A DNA stretch of 64,000 nt from Strigamia acuminata (GCA_949358305.1 OX442320.1:8882259-8946258), one strand, 5' to 3'. Counted from the stretch's first letter, positions 30,975-45,001 are shown. Translations and numbers: made by a program. Notes: generated from the sequence alone by a model not told the origin.

Positions 30975-33723
30975 TCAGACCATTTCAGACTTGGTGGAAG
31001 GCAATTTATTGGTGGGTTGTTGCTGCGGCTGCGGCTCCTCGTCGCCGATGCTCGCTACGTCTTTCGGCCGGGCAAGTCCCAGGCCCAAACACATGCGCAA
31101 CTGGTTCAAAAGGCTTCCGCTAAACGCTACGTAGATCCACGGATTAGTACAGCTATTTAAACTAGCCAGTAAGAGCAGAATCACTTCGACTGAACCAATT
31201 TGTGAATCTGAAATTGCAAAAAAAAGGTTTAAAAATTAAATTTTTTACGATTTTCGATTCGGAAATTGTGATTATAGGCCTACTTTTTCTCGCTAGGCCT
31301 ATACGTTTGACCTTTGATCTTTTGAATTTTTGATGTTTCTATTATTACTGCGTTTCGTCTCGGTTTAATTATTCCATGAGTTATTCATGCGTTTAGTGTT
31401 TTCACGACACGATACTTTATCATTGTGTATCTACGCATAAATAAATCAGATTCTTTCAAAGCACGAGAACCTCTCGGTTTATGAAACGTGAAAAGACTGC
31501 GCAGTTCGTTTCGCCCAATTCCAACCGAATTAATGAAACATTTGGAAATAAACAACATGCGGGCACGATTGATAATTGCAAATAAATAAACAACAACTCC
31601 CTTATTTAATTTAATATAAATTCCAGACCAAAAAAAATCATATTTACAATTTACATGTGTTTCTGTTTATATTTCAATTCCTCACTCGTGTTACGCCGCT
31701 CCCAGTTCCCAAACGTGCTTTGACCTTTGCGTAGGCAGTTCCGCCCACGCGCCAGAGTTTGCTTGGAATCTCGCCAGAATCTGCTCCTTCAATGTCATTC
31801 ATCCGGCCGTAATAAACATGCCATTGGCTCGATATCGATACACGACTACACGTACAACAAAACACCTCATTTGCCCCGTAATCTAAACCCAAACCTCGAT
31901 ATTATCGCCACGCTTTTTTAATTCCCGTCTATACTGTTTGTCAGTGCAGGATTTCGAATAAAGCGCTTTTAATGATGATTAGATATTCGATATCGCGTCG
32001 TTATTAGCATTTACGACCGTCTTTTAGCCGCATCCATCAATTAGCCGCGTAAAAAGCGGAGAATTGGACGTTATCTCAATAAATTTCTGAGTATTAATAA
32101 CGAGAGAGATGATGAGAGGAAAATCACGCGTGGGCGATGTTCGACTTGATTTTCTCCTCGTTTGTCAATATTGTGAGTTTGTTTACATTTGTTTTGCTGA
32201 CTGCAGCTCGCGGATGTTTCATATTTGAGTTATATTATTTACTTGTGCTCGAATTGAATTGATTATGTTTTCTAATCTTTCTTTTCCCATCCCAGCAACT
32301 AAATATAGATTACGTTTCAAGATTTAATTCACTTATTTCCTTTCATCCCCGATGCAATTAGCTAAGACTGTGACAAACAAATAAACGAAAAAAAAGTCGA
32401 ATTTGTCATCAAAACCCGACAAAAACGTAATTAAAACAAGACAAATATCAAATTAACGCGTGGAAAACCAATAACTCGACATCCGACACGCGACAAACTT
32501 CAAAACATTGAATTTAAACCCGAAAAAATTATTTTTTGAAATAATTAATTTTTGAAAAAAGTATTTTTCGAAATAATTATTTTTTGAAAAACTTATTTTT
32601 TCAAAAAAATTATTTTTTCAAAAAATTATTTTTCAAAAAAAATTATTTTTTAAAAAAAATTATTTTTCAAAAAAAATTATTTTTTAAAAAATATTATTTT
32701 TCAAAAAAAATTATTTTTCAAAAAAAATTATTTTTCAAAAAAAATTATTTTTTCCAAAAAATTATTTTTCAAAAAAATTATTTTTCGAAACAACAAATTT
32801 TCTTGCCACATACCTGCAGAAGGCGGGTTGAAAGTGAGCACGAGTTGAGTGATGCAAAAAGGCGACCAACACACGAAAAAACAAACAACCACGAGAAAAG
32901 TCAACTTGAGCGTCTTCACTTTCGCCTCGCTGATCGGATTCTGGTTCGGGACACCTCCGACCCTCCTCGAATAAACCCTACAACTATCCGACACCGTATC
33001 CCCCGCCCCACCACCATTCCCGACCCCTCTCATCACCATCACGTCACCCCCACCTCCATGCTCCTCATCGTACATCCACAGCGTATAACAAATAAATCCA
33101 TACGACGCAGCGATCACTATCAACGGAACAACGAAGATGGAGAGCACGAACCACGTAACATAAGCCTTCTCGCCCCACGGCTGCTCGAAATGCGCCCAAC
33201 AGTCGTACACGCCGGGCCTAATCTCCATCTTGCCGAAAATAACGGCTTGCGGGACGGCCGCGACGAAGGCGAGCACCCAGGCGGCCACGATCATCAATTT
33301 GGCGGCGCGTAGAGAGTTCCAGTGGCCCGTGATGGACCAGCAAACGGCGCGACACCTGTCGACGGCCATCATGACGAGGATGTACGTGCTCAAGTAGAGG
33401 ACCATCACTTGGAGGTACTTGACGAGGCGGCACAAGGCGTCGCTGCCTTGGAAGCGGAATGTCACGTCCCAGATGAGTTGTGGCAGGAGGCTCAGGAAGG
33501 CGACTAAGAGGTCGGCGACGCTCAGGTGGAGCATGAAGAGATACATGCGAGAGGTGGGTCGGAAACGCCTTTGACAGCAGAGGGCGGCGAATACGAACGA
33601 GTTGCTTATGATGGCGACGACGAGGATGATTGATTGAACGGCGATTTCGATCGATGCTAACTTTTCGTCCCGGACGTCCATTACGCCATCTGTCGTCTTG
33701 TTGTTGTTGTTGTTGTTGTCCAT
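30975..33723 (-). CDS. Vasopressin/oxytocin-family receptor, gene A (380 aa)
   Basis: Two exons, 33723-32814 and 31207-30975, total 1,143 nt in phase. Seven membrane segments are visible. HLSVADLLVAFLSLLPQLIW in TM2, DVTFRFQGSDALCRLVKYLQ before and in TM3, and ASLNSCTNPWIY in TM7 are diagnostic of the vasopressin/oxytocin (arthropod inotocin) receptors. The single intron lies between TM6 and TM7, as in known family members. An N-glycosylation site NKT follows the N-terminal poly-Asn. The TM3 end is Asp122-Arg123-Cys124, not DRY; TM6 keeps CWSP (Trp286). The C-tail is short and Gln/Pro-rich. It is expected to be a Gq- or Gs-coupled peptide receptor in the plasma membrane; ligand not shown by sequence. 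Confidence 0.93.
32520..32800. repeat. AT-rich array (TTATTTTTCAAAAAAAA-type units) in receptor gene A intron
   Basis: About 13 units of 17-20 bp alternate T-tracts and A-tracts directly after the splice donor of exon 1. An open frame runs through it from the coding exon, but the GTATGT donor at 32813 and homology show that the exon ends before it. Confidence 0.9.
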
Positions 33724-33904
33724 TGAGAAAGTGCTCGGGGTTGGTGGTGCGTGCGGCCGGGTGGCGCTGCTGTGGATGTGGGATAGATGAGAATGAGGTT
33801 ACGTCATTTGTGGTTTGGAATTATAGTTTGGGAGATTGGGAAGTTGTGTACTGGTGTGAATGGTCTGGTAGAAAGCGGGTGATCAATTGATTGGAGATAG
33901 ATTT

Positions 33905-34485
33905 TTGAGTGTTATATTTTTTTTAGACATTTATTTTAGTCGTTTTCCTCATTTTAGATATTTAATTTAGTCTTTTTCCTCAATTTAGACATTTATTTTT
34001 GTCGTTTTCCTCATTTTAGACAATTAATTTAGTCGTTTTGGTCAATTTAGACTTTTATTTTGGTTGTTTTCTTCAAAGTAGACATTTATTTTAGTTGTTT
34101 TGGTCAATTTAGACATTTTTTTTACTCGTTTTCTTCAATTTAGACATTTATTTTACTCGTTTTCCTCATTTTAGACATTTAATTTAGTCGTTTTGGTCAA
34201 TTTAGACATTTATTTTACTCGTTTTCTTCAATTTAGACATTTATTTTACTCGTTTTCCTCATTTTAGACATATAATTTAGTCATTTTGGTCAAGTTAGAC
34301 ATATATTGTACTCGTTTTCCTCATTTTAGACATTTAATTTAGTCGTTTTCCTCATTTTAGACATTTAATTTAGTCGTTTTCCTCATTTTAGACATTTAAT
34401 TTAGTCGTTTTCCTCATTTTAGACATTTAATTTAGTCGTTTTCCTCATTTTAGACATTTAATTTAGTCGTTTTGGTCAATTTAGA
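33905..34485. repeat. AT-rich array, ~31-bp unit, upstream of receptor gene A
   Basis: About 18 units of TTTAGACATTTAATTTAGTC + GTTTTCCTCAT with variants. Three T-tracts per unit are spaced about 10 bp apart. It lies about 180 bp upstream of the receptor start codon, in its probable promoter flank. Confidence 0.92.
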
Positions 34486-35029
34486 GCCGGGTTGTAAAGG
34501 ATACTGCGTTCAATTATCATCCCGCGTTCTATTAGAGCATTTACAGTATTGATTTTTTAGCTGGAGTGAATATAATAATTAATAATAGTAATAATAATAA
34601 TAATAATTTTATTTCCCATCGATGGGAAGGTGTCCCTCAACAGCCAGGGCCTACAAGAAGAGACAACCCCACATCGATGTAAATTGCTTCGATACATTTA
34701 ATATGGCGACTAACTCTTTCTACTGGATTTGCTTGTGGGTGATATGGAGACGTTGGACTTGATGTTAGGAATATTTTTTAATTTCTTAATTATTTTTAAT
34801 GAACATAATTGCGTTTTGATTTTTTTTTGGGGGGGAGGATTTATTTTTATGAAATTCGATGACTTCCTCGTGATATTTTGGCAAGTTATTAATGACGATA
34901 ATACTGAAACATCAAGGCCAACTTGAGGAAAAAATTGGCACTCGTTTTGTGCGCTTCAGCCGTTTCGTTTCATATAAAAGACAAATATTTATTCAGCTGA
35001 AGAAAAAATATTTGCTCAAATTAAAATTA

Positions 35030-35068
<39 letters not shown>

Positions 35069-38000
35069 AAGACATTTTGACATCCGGCTTCAAGCAAACA
35101 CCAAAAGTTGAACTAATTAGTAATTATCACCACAAAACAAATTTTTTTAAAAACAAAAACACTTAAAAAAATAAAAAAAACAAACCAAATAAAACGAAAA
35201 ATGACAAAAAAAAACCCTTTTGCTTTTTTTTTTCAAATCGATTTATCGAATCTCGTCCAGCGACTCGAACTAAACCCAAACTCAAAACTGCAAAATCCCG
35301 CACACATTGCAGTCGAAAACAGCAAAACAAAGCAATTAGATTTACCTGTCACCTTCAGCGTGAGTTGCCATGCAACATCAAGGTTCCCCCAAGCACGAGT
35401 CGTTTGTTTGTGGATCCCGTCATTCCATCAAATGCTTCCCCAGTCTCGTGCGTGCTTGGCTGGACCAGCATGGAGCTGTGACGCGCTCGCAGCTGCGGTA
35501 AACGTCACGTGAATGTTGCTATGGTTACTCTCAATGCCCATCTTCCAATCTGGGGGTTATGGGTGCGAATGGATACGAATCCCAATTGCCTAAAACACAA
35601 AAACGAACCAATATTTAACCAATTTTAACCAATTTTAACCAAAAACTCCATTTTTTGTGTCAAAAACATACAAAAACATTAAAAAATGTGATAGAAAGTC
35701 ACATTTTGGCATTTATGGGCGATAAATTGTGCATCAACGCGTCATAAATGACGTGGTGGAATAGATTTTGGGTGGGTTGGTGATAAAACGAGTTTAGTGT
35801 TCTCTGAGATTTAACTGTCTATCATTTTTCCCACGCGAGGGCGCTGTGATTCGCCGATGTTAATTGCAAGACGTAAATTCAATATTTCACATTTAGAAAT
35901 TTCCTTCATCGCTGAAGAAAAACATCCGTTCGATAGAGCGGTTTGTAACGCCTTTCGCGCTATTTTTAGCCCCACTTCAAGTGTAATTTGTCTTTAAAAT
36001 AACATTCTTAACTAGCTTTCGTGGTAATATACAGCCAAGTTGGACGTCTAGATCATCCTTTGACCTTTTTCGTCACAAGAAAACACATCATTCCAGCAAA
36101 ATGCGTCATTTTTTTTTTATTTCGCGTTTAATTATGTGAAAAAATTTAATATAAAGTTGGATAAAAATAGTTCAGTTTTTCTCTCAATTTCCTGACGTTA
36201 TTTCATCAAAAAAATAAAAAATAATTTTTTTTTTCTAAATTTTTTTTTTTTTTTCTTCTAAAATCTCACTCTGACGTTTAAAAACACATTTAAAAAGTTT
36301 TGATTAACACACAATTGCACTTAGTTCTAAAAATCCGTCTCTGTTTAATTTAATTTACTCAACAGCAGCGATTTCATAATTACATTTATAACAGTTAAGG
36401 GGGCAGAAAATGGCGTTTAACTCATTTTTCTTTATCGTAATTATTGTTTTCATGAAGAGAGTTAATTTGGCAAGCTGGAGTCTAAATTTAGCCGTTATTT
36501 TCGTGAGTAAACGGAGATTAAATGCTTTTATCCGCTAAAAAGCAGTTGTTTAGGGTTGGCTTCGCCTTTGTGGCGTAAAGCCACACAGTGAAGCAAACCG
36601 GGTTGCTTTTCACGGTGCCACAAAAGGTTAATCTGATTGCGCCGCTAATTTGCCGTTGTGTTGCGTCAAAACCGATCGATTTTGCAATTATATCGCCGCG
36701 TCATCACATCGGAATGTGAGAATTATGAGAATTTTTCGGGTTGTTCCGGTCAATGAACTTAACGTGCCGTTCGTATTTTTTTTTTTTTAATAAATGGTTC
36801 GGAAAAAGAGTCAATAAAGAGAAGCGGGAAAGAAATTATGTTATTTTTATATACTATATAAAAAAGGTTTTATTTTTATATTTTTTTTGTGGGTCTTTTC
36901 GAGGCTTATTTTCGTGTTTCATTAGGAAATGACAAAAATAAAAAAAAATAAAAGAAAAAAGTGATTTTTCTTTTCCTTTTCTTGTACTTATCATCCATTT
37001 TTGTTTCACATAAGAAGCGTCCATTTTCTAAGGGTTTGCCAACCAACTGAGATCTTTGCGCTCTTTTTTGCTCTTTTTTGACTTTCCACTGGGGAAATCC
37101 GAATTCAAACCACACCTGAGTCTTTGATGAATCCAAATCCAATTTTTCACATTATCATCTTATCCAATAAAAAGATAAAATTTAATTTAAAAAAAAAATT
37201 TTTTTTTGTTCAATAAAAATCAAAATTTTTAAAATTATAACAAAAAACTTTTTTTTTCTTTCAAAATTTGAATTTCCACGATTTAATCCCATAGAAAGCG
37301 AAAAAGTGGACTCAACTGAACCCGTGACGTAATGGCACCAGACTGCTACTCAACTGCGCCAGGAAATGAATCATGACGTCACACGCAGCATCGCCAAAGG
37401 CCGCCACCCGGTTCCCAGTCGAACAGATGAACCTCGAGCAACAAGAGCGGGAAAATGTTGGTGTGAAACCGACACTCACGACTAATATCCAAGGTACACA
37501 TTTATTTTATCTCATTTTCATCCCATTTATTTTTCCTCGCATGCAAATCTCACTTATTTCCCAACTTAAACTAAATAAACTAAACAAATAACTGCCAATC
37601 ATCCAAAATGCAAACTAAACATTTACTCTGCATTAATTCAAGATAAACCTAATTAAACCAAAAATGCATTTTAAACTTTACTTTTTCTTCAGTTTTTTGC
37701 CTCATTTGCATTTAATTGACTTTGATTTACGTTACACGGGATAAATCAAACAAAACTCCTTAGGTGAGTATTTTGATTTTCTCTAATTAGCGAATAATGC
37801 AAATACAGCAATCCGACACATTCGGCGTCTAATTAAGTCAATGTGACGTGATCCTTAACAAATTTGACTGCGCAACGAGTTTAAGCTCATCTGTGCGTGT
37901 TATATACAAACAGGTGATGTTTGTTTGCAACAGCAAACCACTTTAATGTTGGGAATTACGAGTGGGGAAGAAAGAGAACAATTTAAAGAAATAATAAAAA

Positions 38001-39779
38001 GATTTTTAATTGGATGCCTGAAATCGCGAGACGGGGGAATAAAACTGGGCGCATTTAGAGAATGAGTTCTAGTGTGAAAACACCGTCTACGTGTGCTGCA
38101 AAGTGTTTAAAACATTTGTATAATCATTGTTTAGATATTGTATCACTAAATTGCATTGTATAGGTGGTTGTCGAGGAGGAATAAACACAGAATGAACGTT
38201 TGAATATGGAGCTTTAATGCAAACTTAAATGACGCATCAACAATACTCGATATTGGCTGCAACTTTGTTTACTTGTATTGGGGGGTTCTTTTTGTATATT
38301 GGTTTAACCTGATTAGGTCTAGACGGACGTTTGGCTATTTTAACTGTTCTGTTGGGATGAAAGTAGGAATAAATAAATAAATAAAATAAATATTAGCGCG
38401 TAAGTAGGAGAAATTTAAGGTGAAGAACACCGATTTAATGTTAGGGGATCGCATTATAGGAGGAACGTAAAAAGAAAAAATGTAAAACTTAAGTGTAATG
38501 TAGTGCTATGGACGTGTAGGGATGTTATCACAGTTATTCATTGGGAATGAGGAATAATTTCATGGATTCTGACATTTTCTTTTAAATAAATAAATTTTTC
38601 TTTCATTAATTAAGGCAATTTTGCAATTTTGCAATTTTGTAATTTTAAAAAATGTGCAATTTTAGATTTGCCACGTGATACTGTTCCACCAATCACGTGC
38701 ATAATTGTAAAAACACAAAAAAAAAAAAATATTTTCGCAAAATCAAGCAACTTTTTGTGATTTTGTCAAAATGGGGGCAGCCAAGCTCGATCTAAGTCGC
38801 ATCACAAATTGTGACTCTCAATTAATTGCATGATTTTTCAATTTTGTTAAATGTTTTTGGGATTTTGTGTTTAGTGAATGTGATTGGGAGAACAGATATC
38901 ACGTGCCAATACCCAAAAACTACAAAATAGTCCATATCACACAATCGCAAAATTGACTGGTTTAATTTAACGTAATCCCCTTTTCGGAAGCATCAATAAT
39001 CATTAATTTTGCGATTAATGCAAAATCAGAAAATTGCAAAATCATTCATATAATAAAACCCCCTATTAACAGATCCCATTATAAGTGGATATCCCATCTT
39101 TGGGCTTATATTTTCTTCGAAAACTCCTAGTTCGCATTGTACGTGTATCGTATTACTAGGTAAATCACACAACTGCAATATGAATGAAATTTAGGTTTAA
39201 TTTCCATAGTAAGAATTTTTATTTATTTAAATATTGTTTATTTATTGGTTGCGTAAAACGTAAAAATGTGGAATTTTTGTTACAATTTCACTCCGGTGAT
39301 TAACTAATAAAAAGGAAAATTAATTTCACGCGCATTGGCATCATGCTCCCAAGTGGGCCACTTTATCTTAATTAATTGATCACTGTTACATGTGATATCC
39401 GGTTGCAGAAAATGTAAGGCAGCAGCATTTTTTTTATCATGACTTATCAACTTCCGGTCATTTAGTTTGTTAATGGGTCACTCGGAGTATTGATTTTATA
39501 ATTTCTTGATTTTATTGAAGTTTTTTAATAAGGGGAAACAAATACAAATTCAAACGAGGTAATGGAAATTAATTTTTTTTGCTACAATGCAAGATCAACT
39601 TGGATGAGTCTTGAGAACACCAGAAAACCTTTCAGAATAATAAAAGCAATAATTCTGTGTTTGACAGCGCATTTGTATTATGACGATGCAATAAGATTCC
39701 CATATTGCTGCAATACACAAATTGCCTCTTGAAATGATATTGCCAGTACAAGGCACGATTTGTTTTATTTACATCTTTA
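34486..39779. other. Intergenic DNA between the two receptor genes, left part
   Basis: AT-rich with an A-run at about 35035-35063, a GC-richer island at 35390-35515, a candidate first exon at 37373-37492, and scattered CRE-like TGACGT sites. Short open frames (for example 35201-35512) show no domain or splice support. Confidence 0.4.
37373..37492 (+). other. Candidate first exon of a plus-strand gene
   Basis: ATG 37373 opens a GC-rich 40-codon frame (starts MTSHAASPKAATR) that ends at a GTACAC donor, preceded by a TGACGTCA-containing flank. It cannot be joined in frame to receptor gene B: joining it to the acceptor at 44967 shifts out of the receptor frame. If linked, it would be non-coding or another gene. 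Confidence 0.25.
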
Positions 39780-40550
39780 TTGGAATTTAGATTAAAATGT
39801 TGGAATTTAAACTAAAATGTTAGAATTTAGATTAAAATGTCGAAATTTAAACTAAAATGACGGAATTTAGACTAAAATGTCAGAATTTAGACTAAAATGT
39901 CGGAATTTAAACTAAAATGTCGGAATTTAGACTAAAATGTCGGAATTTAGACTAAAATGTCGGAATTTAGACTAAAATGTCGGAATTTAGACTAAAATGT
40001 CGGAATTTAGACTAAAATGTCGGAATTTAGACTAAAATATCGGAATTTAGACTAAAATGTCGGAATTTAGACTAAAATGTCGGAATTTAGACTAAACTGT
40101 TGGAATTTAGACTAAAATTTTGGAGTTTAAACCAAAATATTGAATCTTAGACCAAATTATTGAAATTTAGACCAAATAATTGAAATTTATACCAAACAAT
40201 TAAAATTTAGACCAATTAAATATTAAAATTTAGACCAAAATATTAAAATTTAGACCAAAATATTGAAATTTAGGCCAAAATATTGAAATGCAGACCAAAA
40301 TATTAAAATTCAGACCAAAATATTAAAATTCAGACCAAAATATTAAAATTTAGACAAAAACATTGCAATTTAGACAAAAACATTGCAATTTAGACGTAAA
40401 CATTGCAATTTAGACGTAAACCTTGCAATTTAGACGTAAACTTTGCGATTTAGACGAAAACCTTGCAATTTGACAAAACATTGCAATTTAGACAAAAATA
40501 CCAAAACTTAAACGAAAAATATCAATTTTTACACGAATTTTCTTCGTTGT
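39780..40550. repeat. AT-rich array, 20-bp unit (AAAATGTCGGAATTTAGACT)
   Basis: About 35 units, the central ones (39840-40090) almost identical and the rest decaying outward. AAAAT and AATTT alternate exactly every 10 bp. Confidence 0.97.
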
Positions 40551-41491
40551 TTTTCAACCAGAAGAAAAACTCGAAGTAAATGTGCATAAATTTGGCTCCT
40601 AACCAAAAAATACAATTGTTTTTGATCAAGTCACTGTACAAAACAGATCGGGATCAAGGTCGGGCCTCGGGAATGTGAGCTGCCATATTTACAGCGGGAT
40701 AAACAAGCTGCAAAGCAGCAAAAATCCCCGTTCGTTGTTTACTTCTTCCGCCTCGCTGCGCTTGTTATGTACAGTAACTTCTTACACAGAATGACAACAC
40801 TCAAAATTCGACCTTCCCTCGAGATTTACTAACAAACTTGATCCAATTTCCCCGCAGCAAACTTAAAAGAATTCACAAAGTGCTTCCGACGCAAATACAC
40901 ATTATTAATGAACCACCATAACTGAACTTCCTCGTCATTTTTCATCCCGCGAAATGCAATACATCAAAGTAAACCATTCTTTCACATTTATCCCACGTTT
41001 TCACACGTTATTAACCACATTTCACGTGTGAAACAATCACCTGGCCAGTGTATTAAATTGAAAACGTTTACAACGCATCAGTTTGGACCTTTAACATTAT
41101 CTTTCTTTCTTGTTGTTTGAGATTGGTAAATTTAGGATGAATTTTTTTTGTTGGTATTTTAACATCCTTCGATTGACCTTAGAATGTGCTGACCACAGGA
41201 AGGAATTGGACGAAGAGGGGAGCGAAAGTTGATTAGGTAATGATTGGAGACCAAAGTTGGGTTGTGCACTTGATTACTCTACAAGTGTGTCAATTGGAGG
41301 GGGGCAACAAAAAGGACATAAAACAACACAAAAAAAAATATTAAAGGGGCACAGTGGTTACTGAGCCTCAACTGTAGTACGACTGCAGTGAGTCACCTAC
41401 ATACGAACATTCGAGGTGCAAACTTTCAGAGATACGAACTTCCAAGTTCTGCAGCAGCGTATAAGTTAGTCTGCGATACATAGCGATATTA
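40551..41491. other. Intergenic spacer
   Basis: No supported gene. Short GATATT/TGCGATA words begin near 41470 and continue beyond the transposon at 41492. Confidence 0.35.
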
Positions 41492-41983
41492 GAGAGTTTG
41501 CGGGATGCATTTTTCCCTTATTTTGTGCCACGTTACACTATTTTAGTGCCATATCGTAAGGGAAAAATCTTTAGTGTATCGTTTTCAGCACTAAATTAAA
41601 ATATAGCGCAGCCAATCAGAATTGAGAACACTAAATTGTTAGCTCCGCCCATTGCAAATGGCGATTATTTTGTTGTCCCGATCAAACACATCAGTCATAG
41701 GTAGGTAGATTGAATGATAAGTGAGGCCCAAAATTGAATTTTAGGCCCAAAACCATATACTTTATAGGCATAATAATGGAATTTTATGCAGAAATTTGCA
41801 CATTTACGACCCCAAATTGAATTTTTAGGCCCAAAATTACTAACTGTCAGTAGTTGGCTGAAATAGTGTAGTGATAAGGGAAAAGTGCAGCTCGCAAAAA
41901 CTTAATTTATCATTTTTCCCTTACACTATTTTTATACCGTATAGTCTTTAACTGTAAGGGAAAAATGCATCCCGCAAACTCTC
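41492..41983. mobile_element. Tc1/mariner-type MITE (492 bp)
   Basis: It has perfect 29-bp terminal inverted repeats (GAGAGTTTGCGGGATGCATT at the left end, its complement at 41955-41983) flanked by TA on both sides. The interior has no coding capacity but contains shorter inverted copies of the CCCTTA/TAAGGG words. TA duplication and size fit a Tc1/mariner-mobilised MITE. Confidence 0.9.
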
Positions 41984-44151
41984 TATTACGATATTTTGCG
42001 ATATTACGATATTTTGCGATTACATCGCTTATTCTAGATATATCGCATATGCGGTGGTTCAGAATTCATGTTACACAGAAATAGGGGGTATAGAGGAGGA
42101 CCAGGAGATCACGTTTCACATCCACTTCCGTTTCACCAAAACATCTAATTTTTGATTTTTAAACAGCCGGTTTCGTTTTTGTTTTACTTTTTTGCTTGAA
42201 ATTCACGTTTCAAATTCCCACGCACGGTTCGTTGCAAATGGGTCGTGAAAAAGCCCGTCTCCATGGCAACCGGATGTCACTTGCACTTCCCCCAAGAGAG
42301 CCATCAAAAAACTAAAAAAAAAAAGATTGGAAAATTAGAAAATTAAACCCAAAGTTGAGTTTTTGCTCCAAGGATCAAAAGTAATGAAGAAATTTCAAGT
42401 GGGAACATCAGCAGCTTAATGAAGCATCTGCGTTGAGCAAAAGGTGACAAACTGTTACACGTCAGTTTAATGTAGTCATGACGACCGGTTTGACACGAGT
42501 GTCGGTCTGACAGGGTGAAAATTGACGGGGTTTTAAACCCTCGAGAGAAAACGTCGCCGCATGATTGGAAAATGCGCATAAAACCTTTATTTGGCGCTCG
42601 TTTGCTAATCGATACAACATATTGTTTGTTCTTGCCGTCATTTTTCATTTCCCGCAACAAATTCCCAGTGAAGGATGTCGCGGTATAAGTCATTTTCACA
42701 CAAAGGAAAGACAGGAATCGCGCGATTCGAGCGCTTATACGTCAGTTAAAGTGGATCGCGATGGAAATACGAGCGATATTTCGTCGCAGAGTTGAATTTC
42801 CACTTTATTGTGACAATTTAGGGGCGATTTTGGACGTTGATGTGACGTGCGGGTCGTAATTTTGAGTGGATGGGGTTTTTGGCGCGTGAATAAATGTTGG
42901 AATTAAAAGAAATGATTTATTTGGTTTTTGTTTTAATTATGGGCTTTAAGGGATGGATGAGCACAGATGGCTCGGAAGTAATTTTTAGATGTGGACCAAT
43001 TAGTTGGGAAAAAAATCGATGATTTGATCATCAATTCGTAAATAAGATTAAATTAAAAAATTAAAAAAAAAAATTTCGATTAAAATTTAATTTTTATTTC
43101 GCGTGTAAATCGTTTTGTTTATCTTGTACAAATTACGCGAAAAGCGTGAAAATTCCGACAAAATAAAAATGTCTCATTAAATTGCATCTGCAAGGCATTC
43201 TGAGCACTTTGTGAATCTTTAATGCAAATGTTATTAGCAAAACCAAAAGAAAAATGTAAAAAAAAAAAACCCAAATAAAACTTAAAAATTAAAGTTAGAT
43301 TATTCCTTCATTGCAAAAAAAATAATTTTCTTTATTTCTCGACTTTCCGACACTGTCAATCACCATCAGAAGCAAAACTTGACATTTCCTCAACCAAAAT
43401 CCCAAAAAAAAATTTTTTTTTCATTTCAAACGAAAAAATATATAAATATCTCCCATCTACGTTGATTGATCGCATCTCCGCCCATTGGGTTGATGCGTGC
43501 CACGCTGGAAAGCCGCCTTTAAGCATCGGGCGGAGCATTTATCGCGAACTGTATTTCTTTCTCCTTCCGAAGGAATTCCATCTCGTTTGGAATTTTGCCC
43601 GCGCCAAAAAATGTCGTAACATTTCTCACATCGACCTTTGACGTCCTTACACGTCCCCGATCCGTGTAAATTCTTAACCCTTACCAAAAAAAAAAAAAAA
43701 AAAAAAATGTCGAATTGTATTACACGTTGGTAATAAAACGTAACAACTTGTTTGTTTACGTATTGCCCCAATTGGATTAGTTTTAACAACGAGCGCCTAA
43801 AGAACGAGTCTTTCTCCACGCACCTGACGCAGTTGCTAAGCAACACGGATATACACCGTGTTTCTAAATCACACCGCAGGTTGCAATGAGGCGGAGGTAA
43901 ATTATTACACGTACAGTACATCTTTCAAGGCTCGTTGTGTACATCAAGCTGATTAAAGATTTATTAAAAATTGCTCTACAATTTTTATAAATGTCTGACA
44001 CGAACTTGAACCTGCGTTTTATTATTCATATCGGGCCATTAATTCAATTGCAAAACCAGCATCTTTTTATCCAATTTTGTGTAATTACGTTTAAGCAATT
44101 CTTTTTAAGTTTAATGTTAAATAAATTCAATTAAAGTTATAACCCTACAAC

Positions 44152-44185
<34 letters not shown>

Positions 44186-44449
44186 ATTTCTTTTTTTATT
44201 TGCTTTTGTTTTGGTTAGAGTAATTTTAATTTTTAAAAAATATTTTCTTTTGTTTTTATATAAAAATGACGTATTCCCTATGGGAAATTGATTGAAGTTT
44301 CTTATAGAACACGATAAAAAGTGAAAGACTGAAGGCCTCAAGTGGATATAACTTAATACAAGAAAAATTGAGACACTTCTACTCAAGAACAAGGGCAGAT
44401 CCAGTGGTGGGGGGATGGGGGGGGGAAATGTCCCTTGAGGAATGAAAAA
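41984..44449. other. Intergenic spacer
   Basis: AT-rich, with poly-A/T runs at about 43690 and 44150-44178. A minus-strand frame at 43457-43921 is Cys-containing, but it runs through a phenylalanine homopolymer created by a T-run and has no recognised domain. Nothing else is supported. Confidence 0.35.
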
Positions 44450-44790
44450 TTTCATTTTTAGGACAAATTATTCATTTTTTAGACCGAAAATGTCACTTTT
44501 GGACTAAAAATGTCAATTTTTGTACCGAAAATGTCAATTTTTGTATCAAAAATTCAAATTTTGGACCGAAAATTCAAATTTTGTACCGAAAATATCAATT
44601 TTTGTACCGAAAATTCAATTTTTGGACCGAAAATATCAATTTTTGTACCGTAAATGTCAATTTTTGTACCGAAAATTCAAATTTTGGACCGAAAATATCA
44701 ATTTTTGAACCGAAAATGTCAATTTTTGGACCGAAAATTCAAATTTTGAACCAAAAATTCAATTTCTGGATCCAAAAATTAAATTCCAAC
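44450..44790. repeat. AT-rich array, 20-21-bp unit (TTTGTACCGAAAATGTCAAT)
   Basis: About 15 units with T5 and A4 tracts 10 bp apart. The array ends about 180 bp before the 5' acceptor of receptor gene B. Confidence 0.93.
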
Positions 44791-45001
44791 CAAAAACAAC
44801 CACCATTAAACCAAAAATAATAATTTTTGTTGTAAAAACCAACCAAACGGACCTTCAAAAACCATTTCTGACCCCTAGATTACTCATTTCCTTTCGACTA
44901 TCCGCTCTCGTATCCTTCCCCCGCACTCAACTTCACTCCCTAATCTCTTTATTTTCCTATTTACCAGCCACTGCAGCACCCAACAACACCCACAATCAAC
45001 C

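Noticed and set aside
32728-32813. Extension of receptor A exon 1 into FRKIIFLKNNFLEK
   Set aside because: Reads into the A/T array past a good GTATGT donor; the spliced form restores TM7.
32584-33312. 242-codon plus-strand frame
   Set aside because: Antisense to the receptor A coding exon and to the A/T array; no domain.
35201-35512. 103-codon plus-strand frame
   Set aside because: Starts in an A-run, has no domain or splice sites; probably chance.
43457-43921. 154-codon Cys-containing minus-strand frame
   Set aside because: Crosses a T-run giving seven phenylalanines; no domain, no splice support, and mixed composition.
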